From the NCBI RefSeq assembly GCF_900115395.1, contig NZ_FOWE01000001.1, forward strand, positions 496,001 to 560,000: a stretch of 64,000 nt of DNA, in the 5' to 3' direction. Shown here in pieces: positions 24,428 through 32,888 of the stretch (position 1 is the stretch's first letter; every line of letters starts with the position of its first letter). Below the pieces are notes generated by a model, which was not told where the DNA came from, did no database searches, and was given only the letters and a program-made list of their open reading frames with translations. The position numbers and the translations under genes are program-made. Source of the DNA: Geodermatophilus obscurus (GTDB lineage: Bacteria; Actinomycetota; Actinomycetes; Mycobacteriales; Geodermatophilaceae).

Positions 24428-26404
24428 TCAGGTCTCCAGGTTCTCCCGCAGCAGCGCGGCCAGGCGGGTGCGCCGCGGGCGGACGTCGACCTCCCGCACC
24501 GCCCGCGCCAGCGCTGCACCGGAGGCGTGCACGATCGACAGGTGCTGCTGCGCCCGCGTGAGCGCGGTGTAGACCAGCGGCCGCGACAGCATCCCCCCGG
24601 CCTCCGGCGGCAGCACCACGACGACGCCCGGCCACTCCGACCCCTGCGCGCGGTGCACGGTGATCGCCCACCCGTGCTTGAGGTCGGGCAGCGCGTCGCC
24701 GGTCACCGTCACCGGACCGGAGGAGAAGTCGACGGTCAGCGAGCCCTCGCCGGTGCCGGTGACGGTGCCGACCTCGCCGTTGGCGAACCCGATCGGCTCG
24801 AGGTCGAGGTGGTTGGCGGTGGCCACCACCCGGTCGCCGACGTCGAAGCCGAACACCGTGCCCTCGCCGGGGTTGAGCCGCTCCTTGAGCGCCTTGTTCA
24901 GCTCGATCGTGCCGGCCGGGCCGCGGTGCACCGGCGTCACCACCTGCACGTTGCGCGGATCGATCCGCAGCGCCCGCGGGATCGAGTCGGTGACCAGCTG
25001 CACCACCCGCCGCGCGGCCTCGCCGCTGCCGGCCGCCGGCACGACGACGACCTCGCGGTCGGGGGAGTCGACCGGGGGCAGCTCGCCGGTGCGCACCGCC
25101 GACGCCAGCCGGGCGATCGCCCCGCCCTCGGCCTGCCGGTAGAGCGTGGTCAGCTCGGTCACCGGCACGACCCCGGAGTCGATGAGGTCGCCGAGGACGT
25201 GGCCGGGGCCGATCGAGGGCAGCTGCGCGGGGTCGCCGACCAGCAGCAGGTGCGTGCCGTCGGGGCAGGCCTCCAGCAGCGCGGCGGTGAGCTCGACGTC
25301 GAGCATCGAGGCCTCGTCGACCACGACGACGTCGGCGTCGAGCGGCCACTCCTCGTTGCGGGCGAAGCCGCCGCCGAAGCCCTGGGCCTGCAGCAGCCGG
25401 TGCACGGTCACCGCGGGGTGGCCGGTGAGCTCCTCCAGCCGCTTGGCCGCCCGCCCGGTGGGCGCAGCCAGCGCGACCTCGGTGCCCTTGGCCACGAGCA
25501 GCTCGACGACGGCGGCCACCGTGCGGCTCTTGCCGGTGCCCGGGCCACCGGTGAGCAGCGAGACGCCGGCGCCGAGCACCTGCGCGACGGACTGCTTCTG
25601 CGCCTCGTCGAGCCCCTTGGCCACCGACCGGACGGCGGCGGGGTCGGCGATGCGCTCCGCGGTGGCCGCCAGCCGGGCCACGCCCTCGGCCACCGCGTCC
25701 TCGGCCATGCCGAAGCGGCCCAGCGACAGCATCCGCAGCGCCGGATCCGGCCCGGGGGGCTCGGCCGTGCCGTCGTCCCCGCCACCCGCGTCCTCGTCGA
25801 ACTCCGGCTCCGGCGGCTCGTGGTCGAGCACCTCGCCGGAGTCGACCGCCGCGACGATCGCCGCCGCGGGGTCGGCCACGCCCTGGGCCCGCAGCGCGGC
25901 CACGACCAGGTCGGCCGGCAGCACGGTGTGCCCGTCGCGGGTGGCGGTCCGCAGGGTCATGACGACGATCGCCCGGCCGCGGCGGGAGTCCTGCCGGTCG
26001 GCGCCGGGCAGCAGCGAGATGGCCAGCCGGTCGGCGTCGGTCAGCGTGACGCCGTGCAGGCCCAGCAGCGCCCAGGGGTCGTCGCGCAGCCGTCGGGCGG
26101 CGTCGTCGCCGAGCGCGTCGGCGGCCGAGGACGCCAGCTTCGCCTCCAGCCCGGCCCGCACCAGCAGCTCGACGACGTCGTAGGTGGGCTGCGCGGACAG
26201 GAACGAGGAGAACAGCCGCTCGGCGCGCTGCTTGCCGACGCGCGGCATCTTCAGCAGCTTCGCCACGGTGACGTCGTCGGGGGAGGTGATCCCGGCGCCG
26301 GGCAGCTCGGCGACGGCCCGCTTGCCCAGGCCCGGCCACAGCCCGGCGCCGACGAACGCGGCGAACACCGGGTCGGGCGCCGCCGGGGTGGGGAGCGCGG
26401 TCAC
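24428..26404 (-). CDS. recD2: RecD2-type ATP-dependent DNA helicase
   Basis: 658 residues of the RecD/TraA family, a 5'-3' helicase that works without RecBC. The N-terminal part contains helix-hairpin-helix-like stretches (ITSPDDVTVAKLLKMPRVGK). The helicase core shows Walker A GGPGTGKS, motif II DEASML, motif III LVGDPAQLPS and motif VI VHRAQGSEW. The usual length is about 720-800, so this is a short member with a reduced N-terminus. The GTG start overlaps the stop of the aldo/keto reductase (GTGA), implying translational coupling. Acts in repair or tolerance of DNA damage. Confidence 0.93.
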   Translation of the reverse strand: MTALPTPAAPDPVFAAFVGAGLWPGLGKRAVAELPGAGITSPDDVTVAKLLKMPRVGKQRAERLFSSFLSAQPTYDVVELLVRAGLEAKLASSAADALGDDAARRLRDDPWALLGLHGVTLTDADRLAISLLPGADRQDSRRGRAIVVMTLRTATRDGHTVLPADLVVAALRAQGVADPAAAIVAAVDSGEVLDHEPPEPEFDEDAGGGDDGTAEPPGPDPALRMLSLGRFGMAEDAVAEGVARLAATAERIADPAAVRSVAKGLDEAQKQSVAQVLGAGVSLLTGGPGTGKSRTVAAVVELLVAKGTEVALAAPTGRAAKRLEELTGHPAVTVHRLLQAQGFGGGFARNEEWPLDADVVVVDEASMLDVELTAALLEACPDGTHLLLVGDPAQLPSIGPGHVLGDLIDSGVVPVTELTTLYRQAEGGAIARLASAVRTGELPPVDSPDREVVVVPAAGSGEAARRVVQLVTDSIPRALRIDPRNVQVVTPVHRGPAGTIELNKALKERLNPGEGTVFGFDVGDRVVATANHLDLEPIGFANGEVGTVTGTGEGSLTVDFSSGPVTVTGDALPDLKHGWAITVHRAQGSEWPGVVVVLPPEAGGMLSRPLVYTALTRAQQHLSIVHASGAALARAVREVDVRPRRTRLAALLRENLET

Positions 26405-27381
26405 CGGGCGGCCCGCTGGTCGGGGTAGGAGAAGTGCGGCGCCGAGACGTCCTCCAGCGCCGTGCGGATCGCCGCGGGCAGCCGCACGGCCTCGGCGTCG
26501 AGGGACTCCTGCAGCTGCGCGGCGGTCCGCGCCCCGACGACGGGCGCGACGACGCCCGGGCGGTCGCGGACCCAGGCCAGCGCGACCGCGAGCGGGCTGG
26601 TGCCGAGTCCGTCTGCGGCGGTGACCACGGCCTCCACGATGCGGTCGGCACCGGCCGAGCGCAGGTCGTCGAGGAAGCCGGCCCACTGCGGCGAGGCCCC
26701 GCGCGAGCCCTCCGGTGTCGCCGTCCGGTACTTGCCGGTGAGCAGCCCGCGGCCCAGCGGCGACCAGGCCAGGACGCCCAGGCCCAGCGCCTCGGCGGCC
26801 GGCACGACCTCGCGCTCGATGCCGCGCTGCAGCAGCGAGTACTCGACCTGGGTGCTCACCAGCGGCGCCCGGCCGGGCCAGGCGCGCTGCCAGGTGGCCG
26901 CCTGCGCGGTCTGCCAGCCGGTGAAGTTGCTCACCCCCACGTAGCGCACCCGCCCGGAGGCGACGGCGGTGTCGCAGGCGGCGAGGGTCTCCTCGAGCGG
27001 GGTGAGGTCGTCCCAGGCGTGCAGCTGCCACAGGTCGACGTGGTCGACGCCCAGCCGCCGCAGCGACGCGTCCAGCGCCGAGAGCAGGTGCCCGCGGGAG
27101 GCGCCGCGGCCCAGCGGCCCGGGCCCGGTGCGGCCCACCGCCTTGGTGGCCAGCAGCACCTCCGAGCGCGGCACGACGTCGGCCAGCAGCCGGCCCAGCG
27201 TGCGCTCGCTGTCGCCGTCGCAGTAGACGTCCGCGGTGTCGACGAGGGTGCCCCCGGCGTCGACGAAGGCGGTCAGCTGCATCGCCGCCTCGTCCTCGTC
27301 GGTGTCCCGGCCCCAGGTCATGGTGCCCAGCGCCAGCCGGGAGACGACCAGGCCGCTGCGCCCCAGCGCCCGTTGTTCCAC
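26401..27381 (-). CDS. Aldo/keto reductase
   Basis: 326 residues from a GTG (MEQRALGRSGLVVSRLALGTM). TIM-barrel NADPH-dependent reductase with the tetrad in place: Asp and Tyr in DTADVY, Lys in LLATKAV, His in WQLHAWD. The closest general type is the AKR11/12-like group acting on small carbonyls or sugars; the substrate is not defined. A TAGGTT box eight nt upstream makes it leaderless. Its stop overlaps the recD2 start. Confidence 0.92.
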   Translation of the reverse strand: MEQRALGRSGLVVSRLALGTMTWGRDTDEDEAAMQLTAFVDAGGTLVDTADVYCDGDSERTLGRLLADVVPRSEVLLATKAVGRTGPGPLGRGASRGHLLSALDASLRRLGVDHVDLWQLHAWDDLTPLEETLAACDTAVASGRVRYVGVSNFTGWQTAQAATWQRAWPGRAPLVSTQVEYSLLQRGIEREVVPAAEALGLGVLAWSPLGRGLLTGKYRTATPEGSRGASPQWAGFLDDLRSAGADRIVEAVVTAADGLGTSPLAVALAWVRDRPGVVAPVVGARTAAQLQESLDAEAVRLPAAIRTALEDVSAPHFSYPDQRAAR

Positions 27382-27389
27382 GACCGGCC

Positions 27390-27395
27390 AACCTA
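27390..27395 (-). promoter_or_regulatory. -10 box of the aldo/keto reductase-recD2 operon
   Basis: TAGGTT on the minus strand, eight nt before the GTG at 27381; no ribosome binding site. Confidence 0.5.
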
Positions 27396-27483
27396 CCGCC
27401 GCCGACCGACACCGGCCGGAGGACGCGGCGGGTGTGGGCAACGCCGCGCCGGGTCGCGGCCGGGCCCGCCGCGTCGTCCGCCC

Positions 27484-27489
27484 TAGGCT
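27484..27489 (+). promoter_or_regulatory. -10 box upstream of uppP
   Basis: TAGGCT, eight nt before the GTG of the 18-codon upstream ORF and 71 nt before the uppP start. Confidence 0.5.
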
Positions 27490-27497
27490 GTCCCCCC

Positions 27498-27554
27498 GTG
27501 CTCCACGGACTCCTGCGCACCGCCTCCCGACCGACCCCCCGAACCCGGGGCTGA
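27498..27554 (+). CDS. Possible leaderless leader peptide of uppP
   Basis: GTG start eight nt after TAGGCT, 18 codons (MLHGLLRTASRPTPRTRG), ending six nt before the uppP GTG. It is basic and rich in Arg and Pro. If transcription starts at this GTG, the peptide would be translated first and could couple or attenuate uppP, which has little ribosome binding site of its own. No conservation can be judged here. Confidence 0.35.
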   Translation: MLHGLLRTASRPTPRTRG

Positions 27555-27560
27555 CCGGCC

Positions 27561-28394
27561 GTGGGGTGGTTCGAGGCGATCGTCCTGGGGCTGGTGCAGG
27601 GGCTGACGGAGTTCCTGCCCATCTCCTCCAGCGCGCACCTGCGGGTGGTCGGCGAGGCGTCGGGCTGGGGTGACCCGGGCGCGGCGTTCACCGCGATCAC
27701 GCAGATCGGCACCGAGGCCGCGGTGCTCCTCTACTTCCGCAGGGACATCGCGCGGATCGTCGTCTCGTGGCTGCGCGCGCTGGTCGACCGGTCGGTGCGC
27801 AGCGACCCCGACGCCCGCATGGGCTGGCTGATCATCGTCGGCAGCGTCCCGATCGTCGTCCTCGGCCTGCTGTTCCAGGACGACATCGAGACGACGTTCC
27901 GCGACCTGCGGATCGTCGCGATCGCCCTGGTCGCGTTCTCGCTGGTCCTGTACTGGGCCGACCGGGTGGGCCGCAAGCGCCGCGAGCTGCGGGAGCTGAC
28001 CGTGCGCGACGGGGTGCTGTTCGGGCTGGCGCAGGCGATGGCGCTGGTGCCCGGCGTCTCCCGCTCCGGCGGCACGATCACGATGGGCCTGTTCCTCGGC
28101 TACACCCGCGCCGCCGCGGCCCGGTACTCCTTCCTGCTCGCCATCCCGGCGGTGCTGGGGTCGGGCTTCTTCCAGGTGTACGAGACGTTCACCGGCGGGG
28201 TGGCCGGCGAGCAGATCTCGTGGGGGCCGACGCTGCTGGCCACCGTCATCGCCTTCGGCGTCGGTCTGTCGGTGATCGCGTGGCTGCTGCGCTACCTCGA
28301 CCGCGGCACGTTCACCCCGTTCGTCGTCTACCGGGTGGTGCTCGGGCTGGCGCTGCTCGCGCTGGTCGGCGCCGGGGTCCTCACCCCGAACTGA
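27561..28394 (+). CDS. uppP: Undecaprenyl-diphosphate phosphatase
   Basis: 277 residues, integral membrane protein of the BacA/UppP family, recycling the undecaprenyl carrier for peptidoglycan by removing a phosphate from undecaprenyl diphosphate. Signature motifs are present: the N-terminal VQGLTEFLPISSSAHL with catalytic Glu and Ser residues, and PGVSRSGGTI with the catalytic Arg. About eight hydrophobic segments. The length matches the family. Overexpression gives bacitracin resistance in other bacteria. A small upstream ORF precedes it. Confidence 0.97.
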   Translation: MGWFEAIVLGLVQGLTEFLPISSSAHLRVVGEASGWGDPGAAFTAITQIGTEAAVLLYFRRDIARIVVSWLRALVDRSVRSDPDARMGWLIIVGSVPIVVLGLLFQDDIETTFRDLRIVAIALVAFSLVLYWADRVGRKRRELRELTVRDGVLFGLAQAMALVPGVSRSGGTITMGLFLGYTRAAAARYSFLLAIPAVLGSGFFQVYETFTGGVAGEQISWGPTLLATVIAFGVGLSVIAWLLRYLDRGTFTPFVVYRVVLGLALLALVGAGVLTPN

Positions 28395-28401
28395 CGCAGG
28401 A

Positions 28402-28433
28402 CCACCTCCCCCTGGCCCCGCACGCGCAGGTGG
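28402..28433. terminator. Weak hairpin between uppP and GPP34 genes
   Basis: CCACCT and AGGTGG flank a 20-nt GC-rich loop just after the uppP stop, between convergent genes. Only six pairs, so weak support. Confidence 0.3.
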
Positions 28434-28463
28434 AGGGTCCCGGAGGGTGGCCGTCCCGGCACC

Positions 28464-29129
28464 TCACCAGGGGGTGCCCAGGTCGGCGATGGTGGTGCGA
28501 CCGAGGGCGTCCTGCCACCGGCGCGAGACCGTGATGACCTCGGCGGCCGTGCGGGTCACCCACTCCGCCGGTCCGCATGCGGCGAGGAGGGTCTCGTCGG
28601 CCTCGGCGAAGCGGCCGTCGACCAGGCCCGCGACCGTCGCGAGGACCGCGGTGGCGGCGCGGCCCGGGGTCGGGGTGGCACCGCCGGTGCCGACGCCGGC
28701 GAGCGCAGGCGCCAGGACGGTCCGGGACAGCGACGGGTCCGCCGGCCGGTAGCGGCCGGGCCGCCACGGCAGCAGCGACGCCCGGGGCACCCAGAGTCCG
28801 CGGCCCACCAGGGCGCCGGCCGCCTCGGCCAGGCCCGCCCGGCCCCGCTCGACCAGGTCGGCCAGCGGCCGCTCCGGGTCCGCGTCGACCTCCCTCACCA
28901 GCGCCTCGGCGACCGGCCCCGCGTCCGGCCCGGACAGGAGGTCGACGGCGTCGGCCTCCTCGACGAGCCGCCCGGCCAGGACCAGGTCGACCAGGCCGCC
29001 GGCGCGCACCGCCTGCCCGGCCGGGCGCGACGGGGTCAGGTGCCCGTCCTCCTGCAGGCACAGCAGCGCCAGGCAGGTGGCCACGTGCCCACCGTCCGGG
29101 GGCGTGCCCACCCCGGCGACCTCGCCCAC
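28464..29129 (-). CDS. GPP34 family (GOLPH3-like) protein
   Basis: 221 residues, GTG start seven nt after GGAGGA. Matches the actinobacterial GPP34 group: a mostly helical protein with LLCLQEDGHLTPS at the start and LVDLVLAGRL shortly after, related to eukaryotic Golgi phosphoprotein 3, which binds phosphatidylinositol phosphate. The bacterial role is undefined; peripheral membrane association is possible. Divergent from the histidine phosphatase, with a perfect 20-bp inverted repeat between. Confidence 0.85.
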   Translation of the reverse strand: MGEVAGVGTPPDGGHVATCLALLCLQEDGHLTPSRPAGQAVRAGGLVDLVLAGRLVEEADAVDLLSGPDAGPVAEALVREVDADPERPLADLVERGRAGLAEAAGALVGRGLWVPRASLLPWRPGRYRPADPSLSRTVLAPALAGVGTGGATPTPGRAATAVLATVAGLVDGRFAEADETLLAACGPAEWVTRTAAEVITVSRRWQDALGRTTIADLGTPW

Positions 29130-29159
29130 GCCCGCTCCTCCCCGCCGTCGATCACCGGC

Positions 29160-29206
29160 TGCGTGCACGGTGACACGCCGGACGAGGGCGTGTCACCGTG
29201 CACGCA
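29160..29206. promoter_or_regulatory. Perfect 20-bp inverted repeat between divergent genes
   Basis: The left arm 29160-29179 (beginning TGCGTGCACGG) and the right arm 29187-29206 are exact reverse complements separated by 7 nt. It lies 30 bp upstream of the GPP34 start and 54 bp upstream of the phosphatase start. Terminators are not expected between divergent genes, so this is more likely an operator, a repeat element or an RNA-level structure. Confidence 0.6.
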
Positions 29207-29247
29207 ACCGCACCTCGAGGCGGACGGCGTCGTCCCCTGCACCCGCC

Positions 29248-29253
29248 TAGGCT
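29248..29253 (+). promoter_or_regulatory. -10 box, leaderless start
   Basis: TAGGCT seven nt before the GTG at 29261. Confidence 0.55.
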
Positions 29254-29260
29254 CGGCCGG

Positions 29261-29965
29261 GTGACCACCGTCATCCTCCTGCGGCACGGCCGGACGACGG
29301 CGAACACCGGCGGCGTCCTGGCCGGCTGGAGCCCGGGGGTCGAGCTCGACGAGACCGGGCAGGCGCAGGTGGCCGCCGTCGGGCAGCGGCTGGCGCCGGT
29401 GCCGCTGGCCGCGGTGGTCAGCAGCCCGCTGGACCGCTGCCGGCAGACCGCCGGTGCCGTCCTCGACGGCCGGGAGCTGGAGCTGCGGACCGACGACCGG
29501 CTCGGCGAGGCCCGCTACGGCGACTGGACCGGGCGGCCGCTCAAGGAGCTGGTCAAGGAGCCGCTGTGGAAGGTCGTGCAGCAGCACCCCTCCGCGGCGG
29601 TGTTCCCCGGGCCCGAGGGGGAGGGGCTGGCGCAGACGCAGGCCCGCGCGGTGGCCGCCGTCCGCGAGTGGAACGCCCGCCTGGGCCCCGACGCGGTGTG
29701 GCTGGCCTGCAGCCACGGTGACGTGATCAAGGCCGTCCTCGCCGACGCCCTCGGCCTGCACCTCGACGCCTTCCAGCGGATCGTCGTCGACCCGGCGTCG
29801 ATCTCGGTGGTCAGCTACACCGAGACCCGCCCGTTCGTCGTCCGCGTCAACGACACCGGCGGCGACGTCGCCCCGCTCATCCCGCCGAAGCGGCGGCCCC
29901 GCCGCCGCCGGGGCCGGGACTCCGACGCGGTCGTGGGCGGCGGCGCCGGTGCGGCCGTGAGCTGA
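29261..29965 (+). CDS. Histidine phosphatase family protein (MSMEG_4193-type)
   Basis: 234 residues. Phosphoglycerate-mutase-like fold with the RHGRTTAN phosphohistidine motif near the N-terminus and the second catalytic His in CSHGDV. Glu in the GEARYGDWTGR stretch is the likely acid. It matches the actinobacterial MSMEG_4193 group of phosphatases, substrate unknown. The C-terminal tail is basic (PPKRRPRRRRGR). It leads the phosphatase-DUF3090-SCO1664 gene order common in actinobacteria. Confidence 0.92.
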   Translation: MTTVILLRHGRTTANTGGVLAGWSPGVELDETGQAQVAAVGQRLAPVPLAAVVSSPLDRCRQTAGAVLDGRELELRTDDRLGEARYGDWTGRPLKELVKEPLWKVVQQHPSAAVFPGPEGEGLAQTQARAVAAVREWNARLGPDAVWLACSHGDVIKAVLADALGLHLDAFQRIVVDPASISVVSYTETRPFVVRVNDTGGDVAPLIPPKRRPRRRRGRDSDAVVGGGAGAAVS

Positions 29966-29988
29966 CGGCGGCGGCCACCCCGCCCGCG

Positions 29989-29994
29989 TAACCT
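29989..29994 (+). promoter_or_regulatory. -10 box, leaderless start
   Basis: TAACCT seven nt before the GTG at 30002, so the DUF3090 gene can be transcribed separately from the phosphatase gene 37 bp upstream. Confidence 0.5.
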
Positions 29995-30001
29995 GATCCG
30001 C

Positions 30002-30553
30002 GTGCCGCGCCAGGTCTTCCGTTTCGAGCGCCCGACCCGGTTCGTCGCCGGCACGGTCGGCCAGCCCGGGGATCGCACCTTCTACCTGCAGGCCTCCGAC
30101 GACGACGGCCGGGTGGTCAGCGTCGCGCTGGAGAAGTCGCAGGTGCAGGTCCTCGCCGAGCGGATGGACGAGCTGCTGGACGAGATCGCCACCCGCCCCG
30201 GGACCGCGGTGCCCGCGGCCGCCGACGTCGACGACCTCGACCCGCTCACCGCCCCGGTCGACGAGGAGTTCCGCGTCGCGGCGATGGGTCTGGCCTGGGA
30301 CGGCGAGGCGCAGGCCGTCGTCGTCGAGGCCGTGGCCGCCGGCGACGAGCCGGTCGACGAGGAGGCCATCCTCTCCGACGCCGAGGAGGGCCCCGACGCG
30401 CTGCGGGTGATCATCACCCCCGGTGCCGCGCGGTCCTTCGTCGCCCGCGCCCGCCGCGTCGTCGCCGCCGGCCGGCCCTCCTGCCCGCTGTGCTCGCTCC
30501 CGCTGGACCCGACCGGGCACGTCTGCCCCCGGCAGAACGGCTACCGCCGCTGA
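30002..30553 (+). CDS. DUF3090 family protein
   Basis: 183 residues, starting MPRQVFRFERPTRFVAGTVG, diagnostic of DUF3090. The C-terminus has a zinc-ribbon-like CPLCSLPLDPTGHVCP. Function unknown; it is conserved next to an MSMEG_4193-type phosphatase and an SCO1664-type protein, as here. Cytosolic. Its 3' end overlaps the next gene. Confidence 0.92.
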   Translation: MPRQVFRFERPTRFVAGTVGQPGDRTFYLQASDDDGRVVSVALEKSQVQVLAERMDELLDEIATRPGTAVPAAADVDDLDPLTAPVDEEFRVAAMGLAWDGEAQAVVVEAVAAGDEPVDEEAILSDAEEGPDALRVIITPGAARSFVARARRVVAAGRPSCPLCSLPLDPTGHVCPRQNGYRR

Positions 30554-31311
30554 CCGCCGGGACGCCGCGGGAGCAGCCCGCGGCGCAGCTGCGCCCCCCG
30601 GAGGGCGACGCGGAGGCGCGCGCCCTGCTGCTGGAGGGCGGTATCGACCTCGAGGGCCGGATGCTCGACGCCAGCAACGTCACGCTGGTGGGCACGATCC
30701 GCACCGCCGAGCTCGAGGCCGAGTGCGTGTACAAGCCGGTCGCGGGGGAGCGGCCGCTGTGGGACTTCCCCGACGGCACGCTGGCCGGGCGGGAGGTCTC
30801 GGCCGCGCTGGTCAGCGAGGCGACGGGGTGGCAGGTGGTCCCCCCGACCGTGCTGCGCGAGGGCCCCTTCGGCCCTGGCATGGTGCAGCTGTGGATCGAC
30901 GGCGACCCCGCCGTCGACCTCACCGCCTTCGTCCGCTCCGACCACCCCGGCCTGCGGCGCATGGCCGTGTTCGACGCGGTGGTCAACAACGCCGACCGCA
31001 AGGGCGGGCACATCATCCCCACGCCGTCGGGCCACGTGTACGGCGTCGACCACGGCATCTGCTTCTCTCCCGACCCCAAGCTGCGCACGCTGCTGTGGCG
31101 CTGGGCGGGCAAGCCGCTGCCGCTCGCCGCCCTGGAGGTGCTCGAGCGGCTCGCCGACGACCTGTGCGGCGACCTCGGGGAGGCGCTGCACGAGCACCTC
31201 ACCCGGCGCGAGGTGCGCTGCACGCAGCAGCGGGTGGCCGACCTGCTCCGCACCAAGCTGCACCCGCAGCCGTCGGGGGAGTGGCCCGCCCTGCCCTGGC
31301 CCCCGTTCTGA
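30490..31311 (+). CDS. SCO1664 family protein
   Basis: Up to 273 residues. It belongs to the SCO1664 group, with distant similarity to phosphatidylinositol 3/4-kinase-type folds: ASNVTLVG, a Lys in CVYKPVAGERPLWDFPDGTLA, NNADRKGGH as a catalytic-loop-like motif, and GVDHGICF as a metal-binding-like motif. Function not established. The GTG at 30490 overlaps the DUF3090 gene by 64 bp. A CTG at 30550 that overlaps its stop (CTGA) would give a length closer to homologues, so the true start is uncertain. Confidence 0.85.
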   Translation: MLAPAGPDRARLPPAERLPPLTAGTPREQPAAQLRPPEGDAEARALLLEGGIDLEGRMLDASNVTLVGTIRTAELEAECVYKPVAGERPLWDFPDGTLAGREVSAALVSEATGWQVVPPTVLREGPFGPGMVQLWIDGDPAVDLTAFVRSDHPGLRRMAVFDAVVNNADRKGGHIIPTPSGHVYGVDHGICFSPDPKLRTLLWRWAGKPLPLAALEVLERLADDLCGDLGEALHEHLTRREVRCTQQRVADLLRTKLHPQPSGEWPALPWPPF

Positions 31312-31438
31312 GCCCACCGGGGTCTCCCCGGCCGGGTGCCGGCCGCACGTCGCCGCCGGGACGCGCCGCCGGCCCGGAGCCGGCGCCGGCGCGGCGTCCG
31401 AGGTCCCGGAACGCGGCCCCGGCACACACACTCGGCCC

Positions 31439-31825
31439 ATGCCGCACCGCTCCCGCCTGGCGATCCTGCTGCTCGACCTCCCGCCCGACGTCCACCCCGC
31501 CGGCCTGGACTTCTGGTCGGCGGCCACCGACCACCCGGTCGAGCCCGACATGGCCGACCCGTCCTGGCACTCGCTCGGCTCGTTCTCCGACGGCTTCCAC
31601 CTCGAGGTGCAGCGCACCGGGGAGGGGACGCCACCGCGGTGGCACGTCGACGTCGAGACCGACGACATCCCCGCCGAGGTGGCGCGCCTGGAGGCCCTGG
31701 GCGCCCGCCGGGAGGCCGACATGGGCTCGTTCTGGCGGATGACCGACCCCGCGGGGCTGGTGTTCTGCGTGGTCGGCATCCAGACCGGGGAGGCCTTCGA
31801 GCGGTACGCCGTCACGTGGCCCTGA
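31439..31825 (+). CDS. VOC family protein (glyoxalase/bleomycin-resistance fold)
   Basis: 128 residues with ATG start. The paired beta-alpha-beta-beta-beta pattern of the vicinal oxygen chelate family is visible (HRSRLAILLLDLPPDV at the start, FRMTDPAG-like end: FWRMTDPAGLVFCVV). No resistance function can be claimed. The upstream 127 bp is GC-rich with hairpins but no clear promoter. Confidence 0.82.
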   Translation: MPHRSRLAILLLDLPPDVHPAGLDFWSAATDHPVEPDMADPSWHSLGSFSDGFHLEVQRTGEGTPPRWHVDVETDDIPAEVARLEALGARREADMGSFWRMTDPAGLVFCVVGIQTGEAFERYAVTWP

Positions 31826-31857
31826 GCCGGCGGCCCGGTGGGGGTCCGGCCGGACGG

Positions 31858-32838
31858 TCAGCGGCTCCAGAGCGCCGGAGGGCGCGCGGCGGTCCGGCGG
31901 GTCAGCAGCTCACGGGCGGTGCGTTCGTCGAGCACCAGGTCGGTGACCAGCCCGCCCGCCAGCGCCGCCGCCAGCCCGACCACCTTGTTGCTGCCCGACA
32001 CCGCGCACACCCGCCGCGGCACGCGGCGCAGCGCCGGCGGGGTCAGGCCGCTGCTGCGGGCGTTGAGCGGAATGCCCTCCCAGGAGCCGTCGGCCCGCAG
32101 GAAGACGGTGCACACGTCGCCGACGACGTGGCAGGCGGCCAGGTCGGCGCGGTCGGCGGCGGTGAGGTAGCCCTCGGTGTGGACCCGGCTGGGCACCGCG
32201 CCCGCCACGGCGCCGATGCCGAACAGCGCGACGTCGGCGGAGTGTTGGAGGCCCAGCACGCGGCGCACGCTGCGCTCGCGCCACATCGCCGAGCGGGTCT
32301 CGGGGTGGTCGAAGAACGCCGGCACGGGGAAGTGGTGGACCTGGGCGTCCCAGGCGGTGCCGAAGCGGCCGAGGACGTCGCTGCCGTAGCCGACGCCGCT
32401 GCTGTGGGTGTTCATCGCCCCGTTGAGCTGCACGACGTGCGCGTCGCGCAGCGGCTTGGCCCGCAGGTGCTGCCCCACGGCGCTGGTGGTGGTGCCCCAG
32501 GCCAGGCCCAGCGTCATGCCCGAGCCCATCACCTCGTCGAGCAGTTCCGCCGTCGCGGCCGCGACCTGCTCCAGCCGGGCGAGGTCGGGGGCGTCGTCGG
32601 GCACGGCGACCACCCGGGCGAGGACGCCGAAGCGGGCGCCGACCTCGGCGGCCATCGCCGTTGCACGTCCGTGCACGGGGCTCACCGTCACGGTCACGAT
32701 GCCGGCGGCCCGCGCGGTGTCGAGCATCCGCGAGATCGTCGACCTCGAGACCTGCTCCTCGGTGGCGATCGTCTCCATCGTGGCCCTGTCCAGCCAGTAT
32801 CGACGCGCGACCCGTTCCAGCCGGTCGTCCGGTGCCAC
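31858..32838 (-). CDS. SorC/DeoR-type sugar-binding transcriptional regulator
   Basis: 326 residues. The GTG at 32838 is chosen because GGGAGGAG lies six nt upstream. An N-terminal helix-turn-helix (METIATEEQVSRSTISRMLD) is followed by a SorC-type sugar-phosphate-binding domain (GMTLGLAWGTTTSAV, LNGAMNT, and SGSNKVVGLAAAL near the C-terminus). Divergent from glpD-glpF-glpK, so it most likely controls glycerol use, sensing a phosphorylated metabolite. Two identical 17-bp sites, one between the genes and one inside this gene, are its probable operators. Confidence 0.9.
   Translation of the reverse strand: MAPDDRLERVARRYWLDRATMETIATEEQVSRSTISRMLDTARAAGIVTVTVSPVHGRATAMAAEVGARFGVLARVVAVPDDAPDLARLEQVAAATAELLDEVMGSGMTLGLAWGTTTSAVGQHLRAKPLRDAHVVQLNGAMNTHSSGVGYGSDVLGRFGTAWDAQVHHFPVPAFFDHPETRSAMWRERSVRRVLGLQHSADVALFGIGAVAGAVPSRVHTEGYLTAADRADLAACHVVGDVCTVFLRADGSWEGIPLNARSSGLTPPALRRVPRRVCAVSGSNKVVGLAAALAGGLVTDLVLDERTARELLTRRTAARPPALWSR
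32661..32677. promoter_or_regulatory. Probable SorC operator, intragenic copy
   Basis: TTGCACGTCCGTGCACG, containing the palindrome TGCACG-TC-CGTGCA, lies inside the regulator gene about 175 bp past its start. The same 17 bases occur on the other strand at 32889-32905. Confidence 0.55.
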
Positions 32839-32888
32839 CCGAGGCTCCTCCCGCGGCACGGTGCCGTCCGGTCCGAGCGTAGGCCTGA

